Source: Methylobacterium dankookense
Lineage (GTDB): Bacteria > Pseudomonadota > Alphaproteobacteria > Rhizobiales > Beijerinckiaceae
Direction of reading: 5' to 3'
Assembly: GCF_902141855.1 (NCBI RefSeq)
Contig: NZ_CABFVH010000012.1
Coordinates: forward strand, 1-64,000
Length of the DNA stretch: 64,000 bases
Positions 55,214-63,193 of the stretch are shown here, one piece after another. The notes under the pieces were generated by a model, which saw only the letters and a program-made list of their open reading frames with translations, ran no database searches and was not told the origin of the DNA. How positions within the stretch are numbered: the stretch's first letter is position 1; every line of letters starts with the position of its first letter. The translations under genes were made by a program, and so were the position numbers.

Positions 55214-55735
55214 ATGCTCTCCGCGGTGACCTATATCGCGCGGCCCGCCGAACCGGACGCGATCGACCAGCTTGCCGACACCCTGGGCACCCTGGTGGCG
55301 GGGGTGGCGGCCGGCCTCGTGAGCGACGCGGTGATCGTGGCGGGGGCCGAGAACGAGGCGGTGGCGACCGTCGCCGAGGCCACCGGCGCGACTCTGGTCC
55401 TGCGCCCGCGCGGGGGCAGCCCGTGGATGGCGGGCGCCCGCATCGCCCGGCGCGACTGGGTGCTGTGCCTCGCGGCCGGCGACGTGCCGGCGGAGGGCTG
55501 GATCCGCACCCTCGACCGCTTCATCGGCACGGCGCGGCCCGAGACGGCGCTCGCCCGCCTGCGCCGGCCGCATGGCGGCCTGCCGGCGCGGCTCGCCGTG
55601 CGGGGGGAGGGCGTGATCGGCGTGGCCCGGGCGCGTGCCGGCGACCTCGTGCGGCGCGAGACGCTGTTAGCCGGTCCGATCTTCAGCCCGCGCCTCAAGG
55701 CGCGCCGCTTGATCGCCCGGATCGACCGGGCCTGA
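55214..55735 (+). CDS. Glycosyltransferase-A-like short protein
   Basis: A 173-residue protein starting MLSAVTYIARPAEPDAIDQL. The middle (DAVIVAGAENEAVATVAEA, then WMAGARIARRDWVLCLAAGD) resembles the sugar-nucleotide-binding half of family-2 glycosyltransferases, with CLAAGDVPAEGWI in the place of the usual DxD region, but without a clear DxD motif. Catalytic activity is therefore doubtful. It converges with moaB, their stops 3 bases apart, and lies alone on its strand. Confidence 0.65.
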   Translation: MLSAVTYIARPAEPDAIDQLADTLGTLVAGVAAGLVSDAVIVAGAENEAVATVAEATGATLVLRPRGGSPWMAGARIARRDWVLCLAAGDVPAEGWIRTLDRFIGTARPETALARLRRPHGGLPARLAVRGEGVIGVARARAGDLVRRETLLAGPIFSPRLKARRLIARIDRA

Positions 55736-55738
55736 CGC

Positions 55739-56299
55739 TCACACCGAGACCGAGGCGCCCCGGCGCAGGTGCTCGTCGAGCCGCGGCATGATCTCGACGA
55801 AGTTGCAGGGCCGGTGCCGGTAGTCGAGCTGCTGCGCCAGGATCCCGTCCCAGGCGTCGCGGCAGGCGCCCGGCGAGCCCGGCAGCACGAAGACGTAGGT
55901 CGCCCGCGCGACGCCGGCGGTCGCGCGCGACTGAAGCGTCGAGGTGCCGATCTTGTCGTAGGAGATGCGGTGGAACACCGCCGAGAAGCCGTCCATGCGC
56001 TTCTCGAACAGCGGCTCCAGCGCCTCGGGCGTCACGTCGCGCCCGGTGAAGCCGGTGCCGCCGGTGGTGATCACCACGTCGATCGCGGGGTCGCGGATCC
56101 AGGCCTCGACCTGGCCGCGGATCGCCGGAACCTCATCCGGGACGATGGCCCGCCCCGCGAGCCGATGGCCAGCCTCGCCGAGGCGCTGGACCAGGGTGTC
56201 GCCGGAGCGGTCGTCCTCGAGCCGGCGCGTGTCCGAGACGGTCAGCACGGCGATGCCGAGGGGGATAAACGGACGGTCCGAGGGGGTCGGGGCGGCCAT
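55739..56299 (-). CDS. moaB: Molybdenum cofactor biosynthesis protein B
   Basis: A 186-residue MoaB/Mog-type protein that adenylylates molybdopterin. Motifs are VLTVSDTRRLEDDRSGDTL near residues 18-36 and TTGGTGFTGRDVTPEAL near 78-94, then FVLPGSPGACRDAWD near 138-152. Length and motifs fit MoaB of alphaproteobacteria. Solitary; a family B repeat lies just upstream of its start. Confidence 0.95.
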   Translation of the reverse strand: MAAPTPSDRPFIPLGIAVLTVSDTRRLEDDRSGDTLVQRLGEAGHRLAGRAIVPDEVPAIRGQVEAWIRDPAIDVVITTGGTGFTGRDVTPEALEPLFEKRMDGFSAVFHRISYDKIGTSTLQSRATAGVARATYVFVLPGSPGACRDAWDGILAQQLDYRHRPCNFVEIMPRLDEHLRRGASVSV

Positions 56300-56314
56300 G
56301 CTCGGCTCCTGTCA

Positions 56315-56361
56315 AGAGCATTTCCCGCGGACGTGGTTGCCGGTTCCGCGACAGAAAATGC
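56315..56361. repeat. Intergenic palindromic repeat family B, copy 2
   Basis: AGAGCATTTCCCGCGGACG at one end, GTTGCCGGTTCCGCG in the middle and AAAATGCG at the other end. An imperfect palindrome with the same layout as the copies at 39023-39072 and 61269-61315. It lies 15 bases upstream of the moaB start. Confidence 0.65.
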
Positions 56362-56456
56362 GCCACGGCGCGCGGCATGCCCGTGAGAAGGATCATGGAC
56401 ATGCCGCGCGCGTCGGCCCCGATATGGGGCCGCGCGGGCGCCGCGTCACGGTGATG

Positions 56457-57029
56457 TCAGCGCGCCGCGAACAGATCCGGCCGGCGCAGGCGCAGGGCGT
56501 AGACGAGGACGAGCGTCTTCATGTCGGCGATGGTGCCGTCCTCGCTCATGCGGGCGATCGCATCGAGGGGCAATTCGTGCACGCTGATCGCCTCGTGCTC
56601 CTCGCTGAGGCCGCCGCCGGGCCCGGCCTTGTCACCCTGGCCGTAGGGGGCGAGGAACAGGTCCATGCGCTCGGTGGAGATGCCGGGCATCGACCACGCG
56701 CTCGCGACCGGCTCCAGGGCGCCCAGGCGCAGGCCCGTCTCCTCGTAGGCCTCGCGGCGGGCGCCCTCGGCGGGGTCGCCCTCGTCGAGGATGCCGGCCG
56801 GCACCTCGATCACCTCCGGCGGCCCCTCCGCGAACAGGACGGGCGCGCGGAACTGCGAGATCAGCACGCCGACGCGCCGCTCGGGATCGTAGGGCAGCAC
56901 CGCCACCGCCCGCCCGTGATCCTCCATCTCCCGCTTGACCCGGCGGCCGTCGGCCATCGTCACCTCGGCGACGAGGAAACGGGCCCAGCCGTCGTGGATG
57001 AGGCGGGTTCCGCCGATGATGGGTGCCAT
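56457..57029 (-). CDS. Nudix hydrolase (NudK / GDP-mannose pyrophosphatase-like)
   Basis: A 190-residue Nudix protein. The Nudix box GILDEGDPAEGARREAYEET starts near residue 88 and continues GLRLG. Length and flanks (FLVAEVTMADGRRVKREMED; PGISTERMDLFLA) fit the NudK/ADP-ribose pyrophosphatase group, which hydrolyses nucleotide sugars. The ATG of MAPIIGG was chosen because AGAGGA lies 6 bases upstream. Confidence 0.9.
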   Translation of the reverse strand: MAPIIGGTRLIHDGWARFLVAEVTMADGRRVKREMEDHGRAVAVLPYDPERRVGVLISQFRAPVLFAEGPPEVIEVPAGILDEGDPAEGARREAYEETGLRLGALEPVASAWSMPGISTERMDLFLAPYGQGDKAGPGGGLSEEHEAISVHELPLDAIARMSEDGTIADMKTLVLVYALRLRRPDLFAAR

Positions 57030-57141
57030 GCGCATCCTCTGGAGAAGGGGCATGCCGGCCCCGGGAAGCCCGGGCCGCATGAAGCGGGAATGCGGCACCA
57101 GCACGAACGGCTCGGGGCGATTCGTGGATTCCGCCGGACTT

Positions 57142-57257
57142 ATACCAGACGGCGCTGAGCGCGACTCATCGCCGTCTGCCCGCGCGACGGCGCGGCGGCG
57201 GTCGTCCGCCGGGCGCGTCGATCCCGACCAGGGGCCGGGATCGACGCACTTGGTACT
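57142..57257. repeat. Intergenic repeat family A, module A2, copy 2
   Basis: Starts CTTATACCAGACGGCGCTGA and ends CGCACTTGGTAC. It matches about 4964-5083 over most of its length, including GCGACTCATCGC, CTGCCCGCGCGAC, GTCCGCCG and a GGGATC(A/G)ACGCACTT end. It fills the spacer between the Nudix and TusA-family genes. Confidence 0.7.
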
Positions 57258-57513
57258 ATCCAGCGGGATCGGGCCCCGCGCCGCCGCGGCGGATGGTGAA
57301 GCGCAGGAGCGGGCCGTCGCGCTCGGTGGCGTCGAGGCGGTCGCCGGTCTCGCGCACGAGGTTCGGGATGTCGATGGCCGCCATCGGGTCGGTGCAGCTC
57401 ACGCGCAGGCGCGCGCCCTCGGGCAGGCCGCGCAGGGCCTTGGCGGTGCGCAGCACGGGCAGCGGGCATTTCAGGCCGCTGAGATCGAGGTCGAGGGCGG
57501 TCTCGTCGGTCAT
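57256..57513 (-). CDS. TusA-family sulfurtransferase
   Basis: An 85-residue sulfur carrier. The CPxP motif is at LDLSGLKCPLPVLRTAKALR near residues 9-28; its cysteine carries persulfide sulfur. Family members relay sulfur to tRNA thiolation, molybdopterin synthesis or sulfur oxidation. No partner is adjacent; moaB lies about 1 kb downstream. Confidence 0.93.
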   Translation of the reverse strand: MTDETALDLDLSGLKCPLPVLRTAKALRGLPEGARLRVSCTDPMAAIDIPNLVRETGDRLDATERDGPLLRFTIRRGGAGPDPAG

Positions 57514-57524
57514 GGTCTCGTGCG

Positions 57525-57556
57525 AAAAGCCCCGCCGGGAGGGCCCGGCGGGGCTT
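57525..57556 (-). terminator. Intrinsic terminator
   Basis: Perfect 13-base inverted repeat AAGCCCCGCCGGG / CCCGGCGGGGCTT with a 4-base loop, followed on the minus strand by two further T residues (TTTT in all). It ends the Gly/Tyr-rich gene upstream of the TusA-family gene. Confidence 0.8.
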
Positions 57557-57581
57557 CGTATCCTGTTCGGCTCGGGCCGTC

Positions 57582-57998
57582 CTACCAGCCGTAGCCCTGG
57601 TAGCCGTAGGCGGGGTAGCCGTAGCTGTAACCGTAGCCGGCCGGGGCGTAGCCGTACCCGTAGGCCGGGTAGTCATATCCGTAGCCGCCGTAATAGCCGT
57701 AGCGCGGCGCGGAGCTCGCCGCGATGGCGCCCCCGATCAGGCCGAGCGCCGCGCCGGCCGCGAGCGCGCCGCCGACGTTGCGGCGGTATCCATAGCCACG
57801 ATAGCCGTAGCCCCGATAGCCGTAGCCGCCGCCGTAATAGCCGCGGCGCCAGCCGACATTGTCCACCGTGGCGGCGGCGCCGCCAACCTGGGCGCCGGTC
57901 AGAGCCGGAAGCGGGGCGGCCTCCGCGGTACCGACGGTCCCGGCGGACATGCCGAGGGCGGTCGTGCCTGCGAGGGCGAGAGCCATGAAACGCGACAT
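57582..57998 (-). CDS. Gly/Tyr-rich exported protein
   Basis: A 138-residue protein. A signal peptide (ALALAGTTALGMSAG, cleavage after GTAEAAP-like residues near 27) is followed by an Ala/Val-rich stretch, a Tyr/Gly repeat YRGYGYRGYGYRR near residues 60-72, one hydrophobic segment (GALAAGAALGLIGGAIAASS, near 76-95) and a second Gly/Tyr-rich tail with GYGY and AYGY units. No domain is recognised. Similar proteins occur widely in Rhizobiales envelopes with no known role. Confidence 0.8.
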   Translation of the reverse strand: MSRFMALALAGTTALGMSAGTVGTAEAAPLPALTGAQVGGAAATVDNVGWRRGYYGGGYGYRGYGYRGYGYRRNVGGALAAGAALGLIGGAIAASSAPRYGYYGGYGYDYPAYGYGYAPAGYGYSYGYPAYGYQGYGW

Positions 57999-58155
57999 GA
58001 TCGCTGTCTCCTGAGGTTGAGTTGCCCTGAAAAACGGCCTCGCTGCCGTTCCGTTCCGGGGTAATCCGTCCGGCCACGCGCCGGCGTGCGCGGCGGCACG
58101 CGGCCGCGCACGCTCAACCTCTCTCCGCCTGCTCGCCTAAGCGCCGCGGCTGGCC

Positions 58156-59532
58156 TCAGAAAACGCATTCCGCGAAGGCGGGTTCGACGGAGCGCTGCCA
58201 GCGGGCCTCGTAATCCGCGAGCAGTTCCTCCGCCCGCGAGCGGCCGGCGGCGACGATCGCCTCCAGCGGCTGCAGGTACTGCGTCTCGTCGCGGCCCGAT
58301 TCGTCGCGGCGCGCCCGTGCCTGCAGCCCGGCGCGGGCGATGGCGAGCGCCTCCGCCGCGACGGCGCCGAGGCTGCGCCCGCCGCAGCCGCAGACCGGGG
58401 TGGCGAGGCCGAGGCGCGGCACCGTGGCGCGCATCGCCTCGCGCGTCTGCGCGCTCCAGCCCTTCACGAGGTCGAGGACAGCGTCGAGGGCGGATTCATC
58501 GTAGAGCAGCCCGGTCCAGAAGGCGGCCTGGGCGGCGATCATGCCGGGCCCGCCGACATCGGAGCCCCGCATCTCCAAGAAGCGCTTCAGGCGCACCTCG
58601 GGGAAGGCGGTGGAGGCGTGGTTCGCCCAGTCCGAGACGGTGGCGTACTCGCCGGGCAGTTGCGGCAGCTTGCCGGCCATCAGGTCCCGGAAGGAGGCGC
58701 CCGAGACGTCGTGGTAGATGTCGCCGCGCTTGACGAAGTACATCGGCATGTCGAGCAGCCAGTCGACATAGCCCTCGTAGCCGAAGCCCGCCTCGAAGGC
58801 CCGCGGCAGCATGCCGGTGCGGTCGGCATCGGTGTCGCGCCAGATCTCGGAGCGGCGGGAGAGGTAGCCGTTCGGCCGCCCGTCGGTGAAGGGGGAGTTG
58901 GCGAAGAGCGCGGTCGCCACCGGCTGAAGCGCCAGCGAGGCGCGCAGCTTGCGCACCATGTCGGATTCGGAGGCGAAGTCGACGTTCACCTGCACGGTGG
59001 AGGTGCGCAGCATCATGTCGAGGCCCAGCGTGCCCACCTTCGGCATGTAGGCCGCCATGATGCGGTAGCGGCTCTTGGGCATGACGGGCGTCTCCTCGCG
59101 CCGCCATTTCGGGCTCATGCCGAGGTCGAGGAAGCCGATGCCGAGGGGCTCGGCCACGCGCCTCACGGCGGCGAGGTGCTCGTCGAGCTCGCGCACCGTG
59201 GCGTGGACGTCGGGGAGCGCCGCGCCCGAGAGCTCGAACTGGCCGCCGGGCTCGATCGAGATCGCGCCGCCGGCCTCGGAATGCAGGCCGATGATGGTGC
59301 CGAGATCGGTGATCGGCTCCCAGCCGGTCTCGCGGGCGAGGCCGTCGAGGAGCGCGCGCACGCCGCGCTCGCCGGCATAGGGCACCGGCTCGCGGGTCTC
59401 GCGGTAGAAGGGGATCTTCTCGTGCTCGGTGCCGATCCGGAAGCGCTCGCGCGGCTTCTCGCCTTCGGCGAACCACGCGACCAATTCGGCACGCGTGGTG
59501 ATCGGGGTCGAATCTGAGGTGTCGCGCGCCAT
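58156..59532 (-). CDS. gshA: Glutamate--cysteine ligase
   Basis: A 458-residue enzyme of the plant/alphaproteobacterial GCL type, the first step of glutathione synthesis. The ATP/Glu-binding GTEHEKIPFYRETREPVPY is near residues 34-52, then SIEPGGQFELSGA near 93-105, MMLRTSTVQVNVDFASE near 177-193 and RFLEMRGSDVGGPGM near 320-334. In formaldehyde-producing methylotrophs glutathione also serves thiol-dependent detoxification; that use here is inferred. Single gene. Confidence 0.96.
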   Translation of the reverse strand: MARDTSDSTPITTRAELVAWFAEGEKPRERFRIGTEHEKIPFYRETREPVPYAGERGVRALLDGLARETGWEPITDLGTIIGLHSEAGGAISIEPGGQFELSGAALPDVHATVRELDEHLAAVRRVAEPLGIGFLDLGMSPKWRREETPVMPKSRYRIMAAYMPKVGTLGLDMMLRTSTVQVNVDFASESDMVRKLRASLALQPVATALFANSPFTDGRPNGYLSRRSEIWRDTDADRTGMLPRAFEAGFGYEGYVDWLLDMPMYFVKRGDIYHDVSGASFRDLMAGKLPQLPGEYATVSDWANHASTAFPEVRLKRFLEMRGSDVGGPGMIAAQAAFWTGLLYDESALDAVLDLVKGWSAQTREAMRATVPRLGLATPVCGCGGRSLGAVAAEALAIARAGLQARARRDESGRDETQYLQPLEAIVAAGRSRAEELLADYEARWQRSVEPAFAECVF

Positions 59533-59733
59533 GCGCCGCCCGTCCGTAACGTCGGTGGTGTGCGGGAAGGGACACGCACCGGCGAGCCAGGGTCATGCCC
59601 GTCGCACGGGATGTCGTGCGCTTAATCCAGCGGACAAGGCGGGACAACGCGGGCGCCCAGGCACACCACGCTCCGCGGCGCAGGGGCGGGCTCCCGCCGG
59701 GCCGCGCGGTGTGCGTTCGCGCACATGAGGCGG

Positions 59734-60486
59734 TCAGCGCGCGTCGCCGAGCACCGCCTGGACGAGGGCGAGCACCGCGACCGCCGCCGTGTCCGCCCGC
59801 AGGATGCGGGGACCGAGCGAGAGGGCCACCGTGTTCGGGCGCTCCCGGATGCGCGCACGCTCCTCCTCCGAGAACCCGCCCTCGGGCCCGACGAGCACGG
59901 CGAGCGGCGGGGGCGCCGCCGGATCCGCCGCGCCGCGGAGCGCCGCGACCGGATCGGAGACGGGCGCGTCCTCGTCGCAGAACACGAGAAGGCGCTCTGG
60001 CGAGAGGGCATCGAGGGCGTCCGGCAGGCGCACGGCCTCGGCGAGGTCGGGAATCGCCAGGATCCCGCATTGCTCGGCCGCCTCGATCGCGTTGGCGCGC
60101 AGGCGGTCCAGGTTGATCCGCTCCCCTTGCGTGTAGCGGGTGAAGACCGGCCGGATCGTGCCCGCCCCCAGCTCGACCGCCTTCTGCGCCAGATAGTCGA
60201 GCCGCGCGCTCTTCAGGGGCGCGAACAGGTAATGCAGGTCGGCCCGCGCGGTCTGCGCCCGGACCCGCTCCGCCACGTCGAGATCCGCGCTCTTGCGGCC
60301 GGAGGGGGCGAGGCTCGCCCGCCACTCGCCATCGCGGCCGTTGAACAGCAGCACCGGGTCCTCGGGCTTCCGCCGCAGGACGTTGAGGAGGTAGTTCGCC
60401 TGCGCCCGGTCGAGGGGCAGGCGCGCGCCCGCGCGCAGGTCCGCCTCCACGAAGAGGCGGGGCGCGGTGAAATCGTAGGCCGGCAT
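59734..60486 (-). CDS. rsmE: 16S rRNA (uracil(1498)-N(3))-methyltransferase
   Basis: A 250-residue SPOUT methyltransferase. It has an N-terminal PUA-like part (APRLFVEADLRAGARLPLDR) and the knotted SAM-binding end: AVLVGPEGGFSEEERARI near residues 192-209 and LSLGPRILRADTAAVA near 219-234. Length is typical. Start at MPAYDF; a longer in-frame extension upstream lacks family similarity. Confidence 0.95.
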   Translation of the reverse strand: MPAYDFTAPRLFVEADLRAGARLPLDRAQANYLLNVLRRKPEDPVLLFNGRDGEWRASLAPSGRKSADLDVAERVRAQTARADLHYLFAPLKSARLDYLAQKAVELGAGTIRPVFTRYTQGERINLDRLRANAIEAAEQCGILAIPDLAEAVRLPDALDALSPERLLVFCDEDAPVSDPVAALRGAADPAAPPPLAVLVGPEGGFSEEERARIRERPNTVALSLGPRILRADTAAVAVLALVQAVLGDAR

Positions 60487-60772
60487 GGCGGTCTGGTCGC
60501 GCGCGGGGGCCGCCCTGTCAACGCACCGATCGAGATGTTGCCGAAAGGTTACGCGGCCGGAATTTGAAGGCCTTGCCAACAGCAGCACGCGTGCGGGGGC
60601 GCGTGTGGGGCTCGCCGCTCGATTGACGCCACATTCCTATGGCGAAGCAAAGCCCAGACAACGCAACCGAGACAACACGGCCGGCAGCCGCCGGAGGATC
60701 CGGCCGGGGCCCCGCGTCCCGCGGATCCGGCACGAGAAACGGCCCCGGCGGGCGGATCAGGAGACGAGGCGC

Positions 60773-61237
60773 ATGGCATTCCGGACCTTCGCACTGGCGG
60801 CTGCGGCGCTCGCCGGCTGCACCCTGCTCAACGCTGCGGCCTTCGCCCAGTCGGCGGAGTGCGGCGCCATCCAGAAGACGCTGGAAGAGCGCAAGACTCT
60901 CGTCCAGCGGGCGAACACGGCCTCGAGCGCGAAGAAGAAGATGACGCCCGGCGAGGCCTGCGCCCTGTTCGGCAAGATGCAGGCGAACGGCCTGGCGGGC
61001 ATCAAGTGGATCGAGGCCAACAAGGAATGGTGCCAGATCCCCGATTCCTTCACGGACGGCTTCAAGGCCGACCACCAGAAGGTCGTCGGCATCAAGACCA
61101 AGATCTGCGGCATGGCCGCCCAGGCCGCCAAGATGGAGGCCCAGGCCAAGGCCCAGGCGGCGAATGGCGGCGGCGGCGGCCTCCTCGGCGGCCCCGGCCT
61201 GACCGGCGCCTTCAAGCTGCCGCAGGGCGCGCTCTGA
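60773..61237 (+). CDS. Small secreted protein of unknown function
   Basis: A 154-residue exported protein. The signal peptide MAFRTFALAAAALAGCTLLN runs to about residue 25 (AAAFAQS). The mature part has four cysteines (CGAIQKTL; EACALFGKM; WCQIPDSF; KICGMAAQ) that could form two disulfides, an amphipathic helical region, and a Gly-rich tail. The pattern recurs in Rhizobiales hypothetical proteins; I know no function. Preceded by AGGAGACGAGGCGC. Confidence 0.8.
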   Translation: MAFRTFALAAAALAGCTLLNAAAFAQSAECGAIQKTLEERKTLVQRANTASSAKKKMTPGEACALFGKMQANGLAGIKWIEANKEWCQIPDSFTDGFKADHQKVVGIKTKICGMAAQAAKMEAQAKAQAANGGGGGLLGGPGLTGAFKLPQGAL

Positions 61238-61268
61238 GCCGGATCCGGGATCGGACGTGCCTGCCGCG

Positions 61269-61315
61269 AGAGCATTTTCCACGGAGGTGGTTGCCGGTTC
61301 CGTGGGAGAAAATGC
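61269..61315. repeat. Intergenic palindromic repeat family B, copy 3
   Basis: AGAGCATTTTCCACGGAGG, then GTTGCCGGTTCCGTGG, and GAGAAAATGC. Same layout as the copies at 39023-39072 and 56315-56361. Confidence 0.7.
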
Positions 61316-61332
61316 GGCACAATCCATCAGAG

Positions 61333-61372
61333 AGAGCATGTTCCGTGATCCAAGGATCGTGGAACGTGCTCT
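61333..61372. repeat. Long hairpin just upstream of ubiA
   Basis: AGAGCATGTTCC / GGAACGTGCTCT with an inner GATCC / GGATC pair around AA. It shares AGAGCA...TGCTCT ends with family B and ends 6 bases before the ubiA GTG, so it could mask or regulate that start. Confidence 0.6.
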
Positions 61373-61378
61373 AGCGGC

Positions 61379-62323
61379 GTGAGCGAGGCGGGCGACGGTC
61401 GCGTCGCCGATGCGGTGGCGGGCCATTGGGTCGACCGGCTCGCCCCGCGGGGCGCCCGCCCCTATCTGCGGCTCGCCCGGATCGACCGGCCGATCGGCTG
61501 GTGGCTGCTGGTCCTGCCCTGCTGGTGGTCCGCGGCGCTCGCGGCGACCCATGCCGGCCGGCCCTGGCCGGACCCCTGGCACCTGCTGCTCTTCCTCGTC
61601 GGCGCCGTGGCCATGCGGGGCGCGGGCTCGACCTACAACGACATCGCCGACCGCGACCTCGACGCGCAGGTCGAGCGCACGCGCTCGCGGCCCCTGCCCT
61701 CGGGCCAGGTGCGGCCGCGCGCCGCCGCGCTGTTCCTGGTCGCCCAGGCGCTCGTCGGCCTCGCGGTGCTGGTGCAGTTCAATGCGGGCGCGATCCTGAT
61801 CGGCCTGTGCTCGCTGCTGCCGGTGGCGGTCTACCCGTTCATGAAGCGGGTGATGTCGATGCCGCAGGCCGTGCTCGGCCTCGCCTTCGCCTGGGGCGCG
61901 CTGATGGGCTGGGCGGCGGTGTTCGGCCGGCTCGATGCGGCGCCCCTGCTGCTCTACGCGGGCAGCGTCGCCTGGGTGATCGGCTACGACACGATCTACG
62001 CGGTGCAGGACATCGAGGACGACGAGATCGCCGGGATCCGCTCCTCGGCCCGCCTGTTCGGGGATCACCTGAAGACGATGGTCGCCCTGTGCTACGGGCT
62101 TGCCGCGCTCCTCGTGGCGCTGGCGGTGCACGCCGCGGGCGGCGGGGCACTGGCCTGGGCGGGTGCCCTCGCCTTCGCCGGGCATCTCGCCTGGCAGGTC
62201 GGGCATCTGCGCCCGCGCGACGGCCTGGGCGCGCTCACGCTGTTCCGCTCGAATCGCGGGGCGGGGCTGATCCTGTTCGCAGGCCTCGCCGCCGACACGC
62301 TGGCCCGCGGCTGGATGCCGTAG
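61379..62323 (+). CDS. ubiA: 4-hydroxybenzoate polyprenyltransferase
   Basis: A 314-residue integral membrane prenyltransferase of ubiquinone synthesis. The two Asp-rich motifs are GSTYNDIADRDLDAQVERT near residues 83-101 and DTIYAVQDIEDDEIAGIRS near 204-222. About eight hydrophobic segments lie around them. Start is GTG, with a strong hairpin just upstream. Confidence 0.95.
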   Translation: MSEAGDGRVADAVAGHWVDRLAPRGARPYLRLARIDRPIGWWLLVLPCWWSAALAATHAGRPWPDPWHLLLFLVGAVAMRGAGSTYNDIADRDLDAQVERTRSRPLPSGQVRPRAAALFLVAQALVGLAVLVQFNAGAILIGLCSLLPVAVYPFMKRVMSMPQAVLGLAFAWGALMGWAAVFGRLDAAPLLLYAGSVAWVIGYDTIYAVQDIEDDEIAGIRSSARLFGDHLKTMVALCYGLAALLVALAVHAAGGGALAWAGALAFAGHLAWQVGHLRPRDGLGALTLFRSNRGAGLILFAGLAADTLARGWMP

Positions 62324-62341
62324 GCCCCGCCTCGAAGAGGC

Positions 62342-62845
62342 TCAGTTCCGGGCGATGATCTCCTTCTCGCCGCGGTGGATCAGCGGGCGCACCGGCAACC
62401 GGCCGGTCTTGCGGCGCACGAGGAAGCGCGGGCGGCGGTCGCAGAGCGAGCCGTGGCGGCGGCGCATGCGGGTGCGTCCGAGGGCGAGCCGGCCGACCTG
62501 CTGCGAGACCGGGCTCAGGGCGCCGTCCTCGCGGACGATCATCCGCACGAGGCCGGCCTTGGCGGCGGCGTCGCGCCACACGGCCACGACCTCGTCCTCG
62601 CCGAACGGCCCGAGCTCGGAGAAGGTCGCGCCCTCCGCATCGGTGAGGAGGAGGACGAAGCGGTCCTCGCCGCATTCCTCGCTCTCCTCCGTGGCGAAGG
62701 CGAGGGCGATGCCGGCGGGCTTGGGGCCCTGCCCGCCGCCGAAGATCGGCAGGCGGCTCACGGTCAGCTCCGGGAGGGGACCGACGACGCCGTCCTGGCA
62801 GAGATGTTCGTGCCGGCTCCGGTCGATCATGCGCTCAGTGTTCAT
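62342..62845 (-). CDS. DUF6101-type hypothetical protein
   Basis: A 167-residue protein starting MNTERMIDRSRHEHLCQDGV. No signal peptide or membrane segment. It fits the pattern of a Rhizobiales-specific family that I recall as DUF6101 (LSPVSQQVGRLALGRTRMRR; RFLVRRKTGRLPVRPLIHRG). Function unknown. An ATG seven codons upstream is an alternative start. Convergent with ubiA. Confidence 0.75.
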   Translation of the reverse strand: MNTERMIDRSRHEHLCQDGVVGPLPELTVSRLPIFGGGQGPKPAGIALAFATEESEECGEDRFVLLLTDAEGATFSELGPFGEDEVVAVWRDAAAKAGLVRMIVREDGALSPVSQQVGRLALGRTRMRRRHGSLCDRRPRFLVRRKTGRLPVRPLIHRGEKEIIARN

Positions 62846-63193
62846 CTGCCTGATGCCCTGTTGCAAGTGGCGACCTCTGTCGGGCCGTCCGTTATGCAGG
62901 GGAGATTGCCCTCAGATCTCCTCCGGGCGGCTTAAGAGCCAGAGTTAAGCGAGTCTGGACTGGCGCTTGATGCGCGGAATGCTCAACGCTTCCTTGCCCC
63001 GATCCGGCGGATGCGCGGCATCGGTGCCGCGGCCGCGTGTGGCATCGCGATCCTTGTGACCCTTCGCAGCGCACCTTAGAACGGGTGCAGCGCCGGATTC
63101 CCGTCCCGTTCCAGGCCCCGCGCCGGGCGACCGGTCGACCCGGCCTTCCGTGTCAGGTCGCCGCCGATGCCCTCGAACACGATACGGACCGCG
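62846..63193. other. Spacer without visible gene
   Basis: A gap of 348 bases between the DUF6101-type gene and the divergent phosphatase gene. It should hold both promoters. I see no strong palindrome and no credible small gene. Confidence 0.4.

Noticed and set aside
57582..57998. DNA tandem repeat as a separate feature in the Gly/Tyr-rich gene
   Set aside because: The repetition is explained by GYGY-type codons in one open reading frame with a signal peptide.
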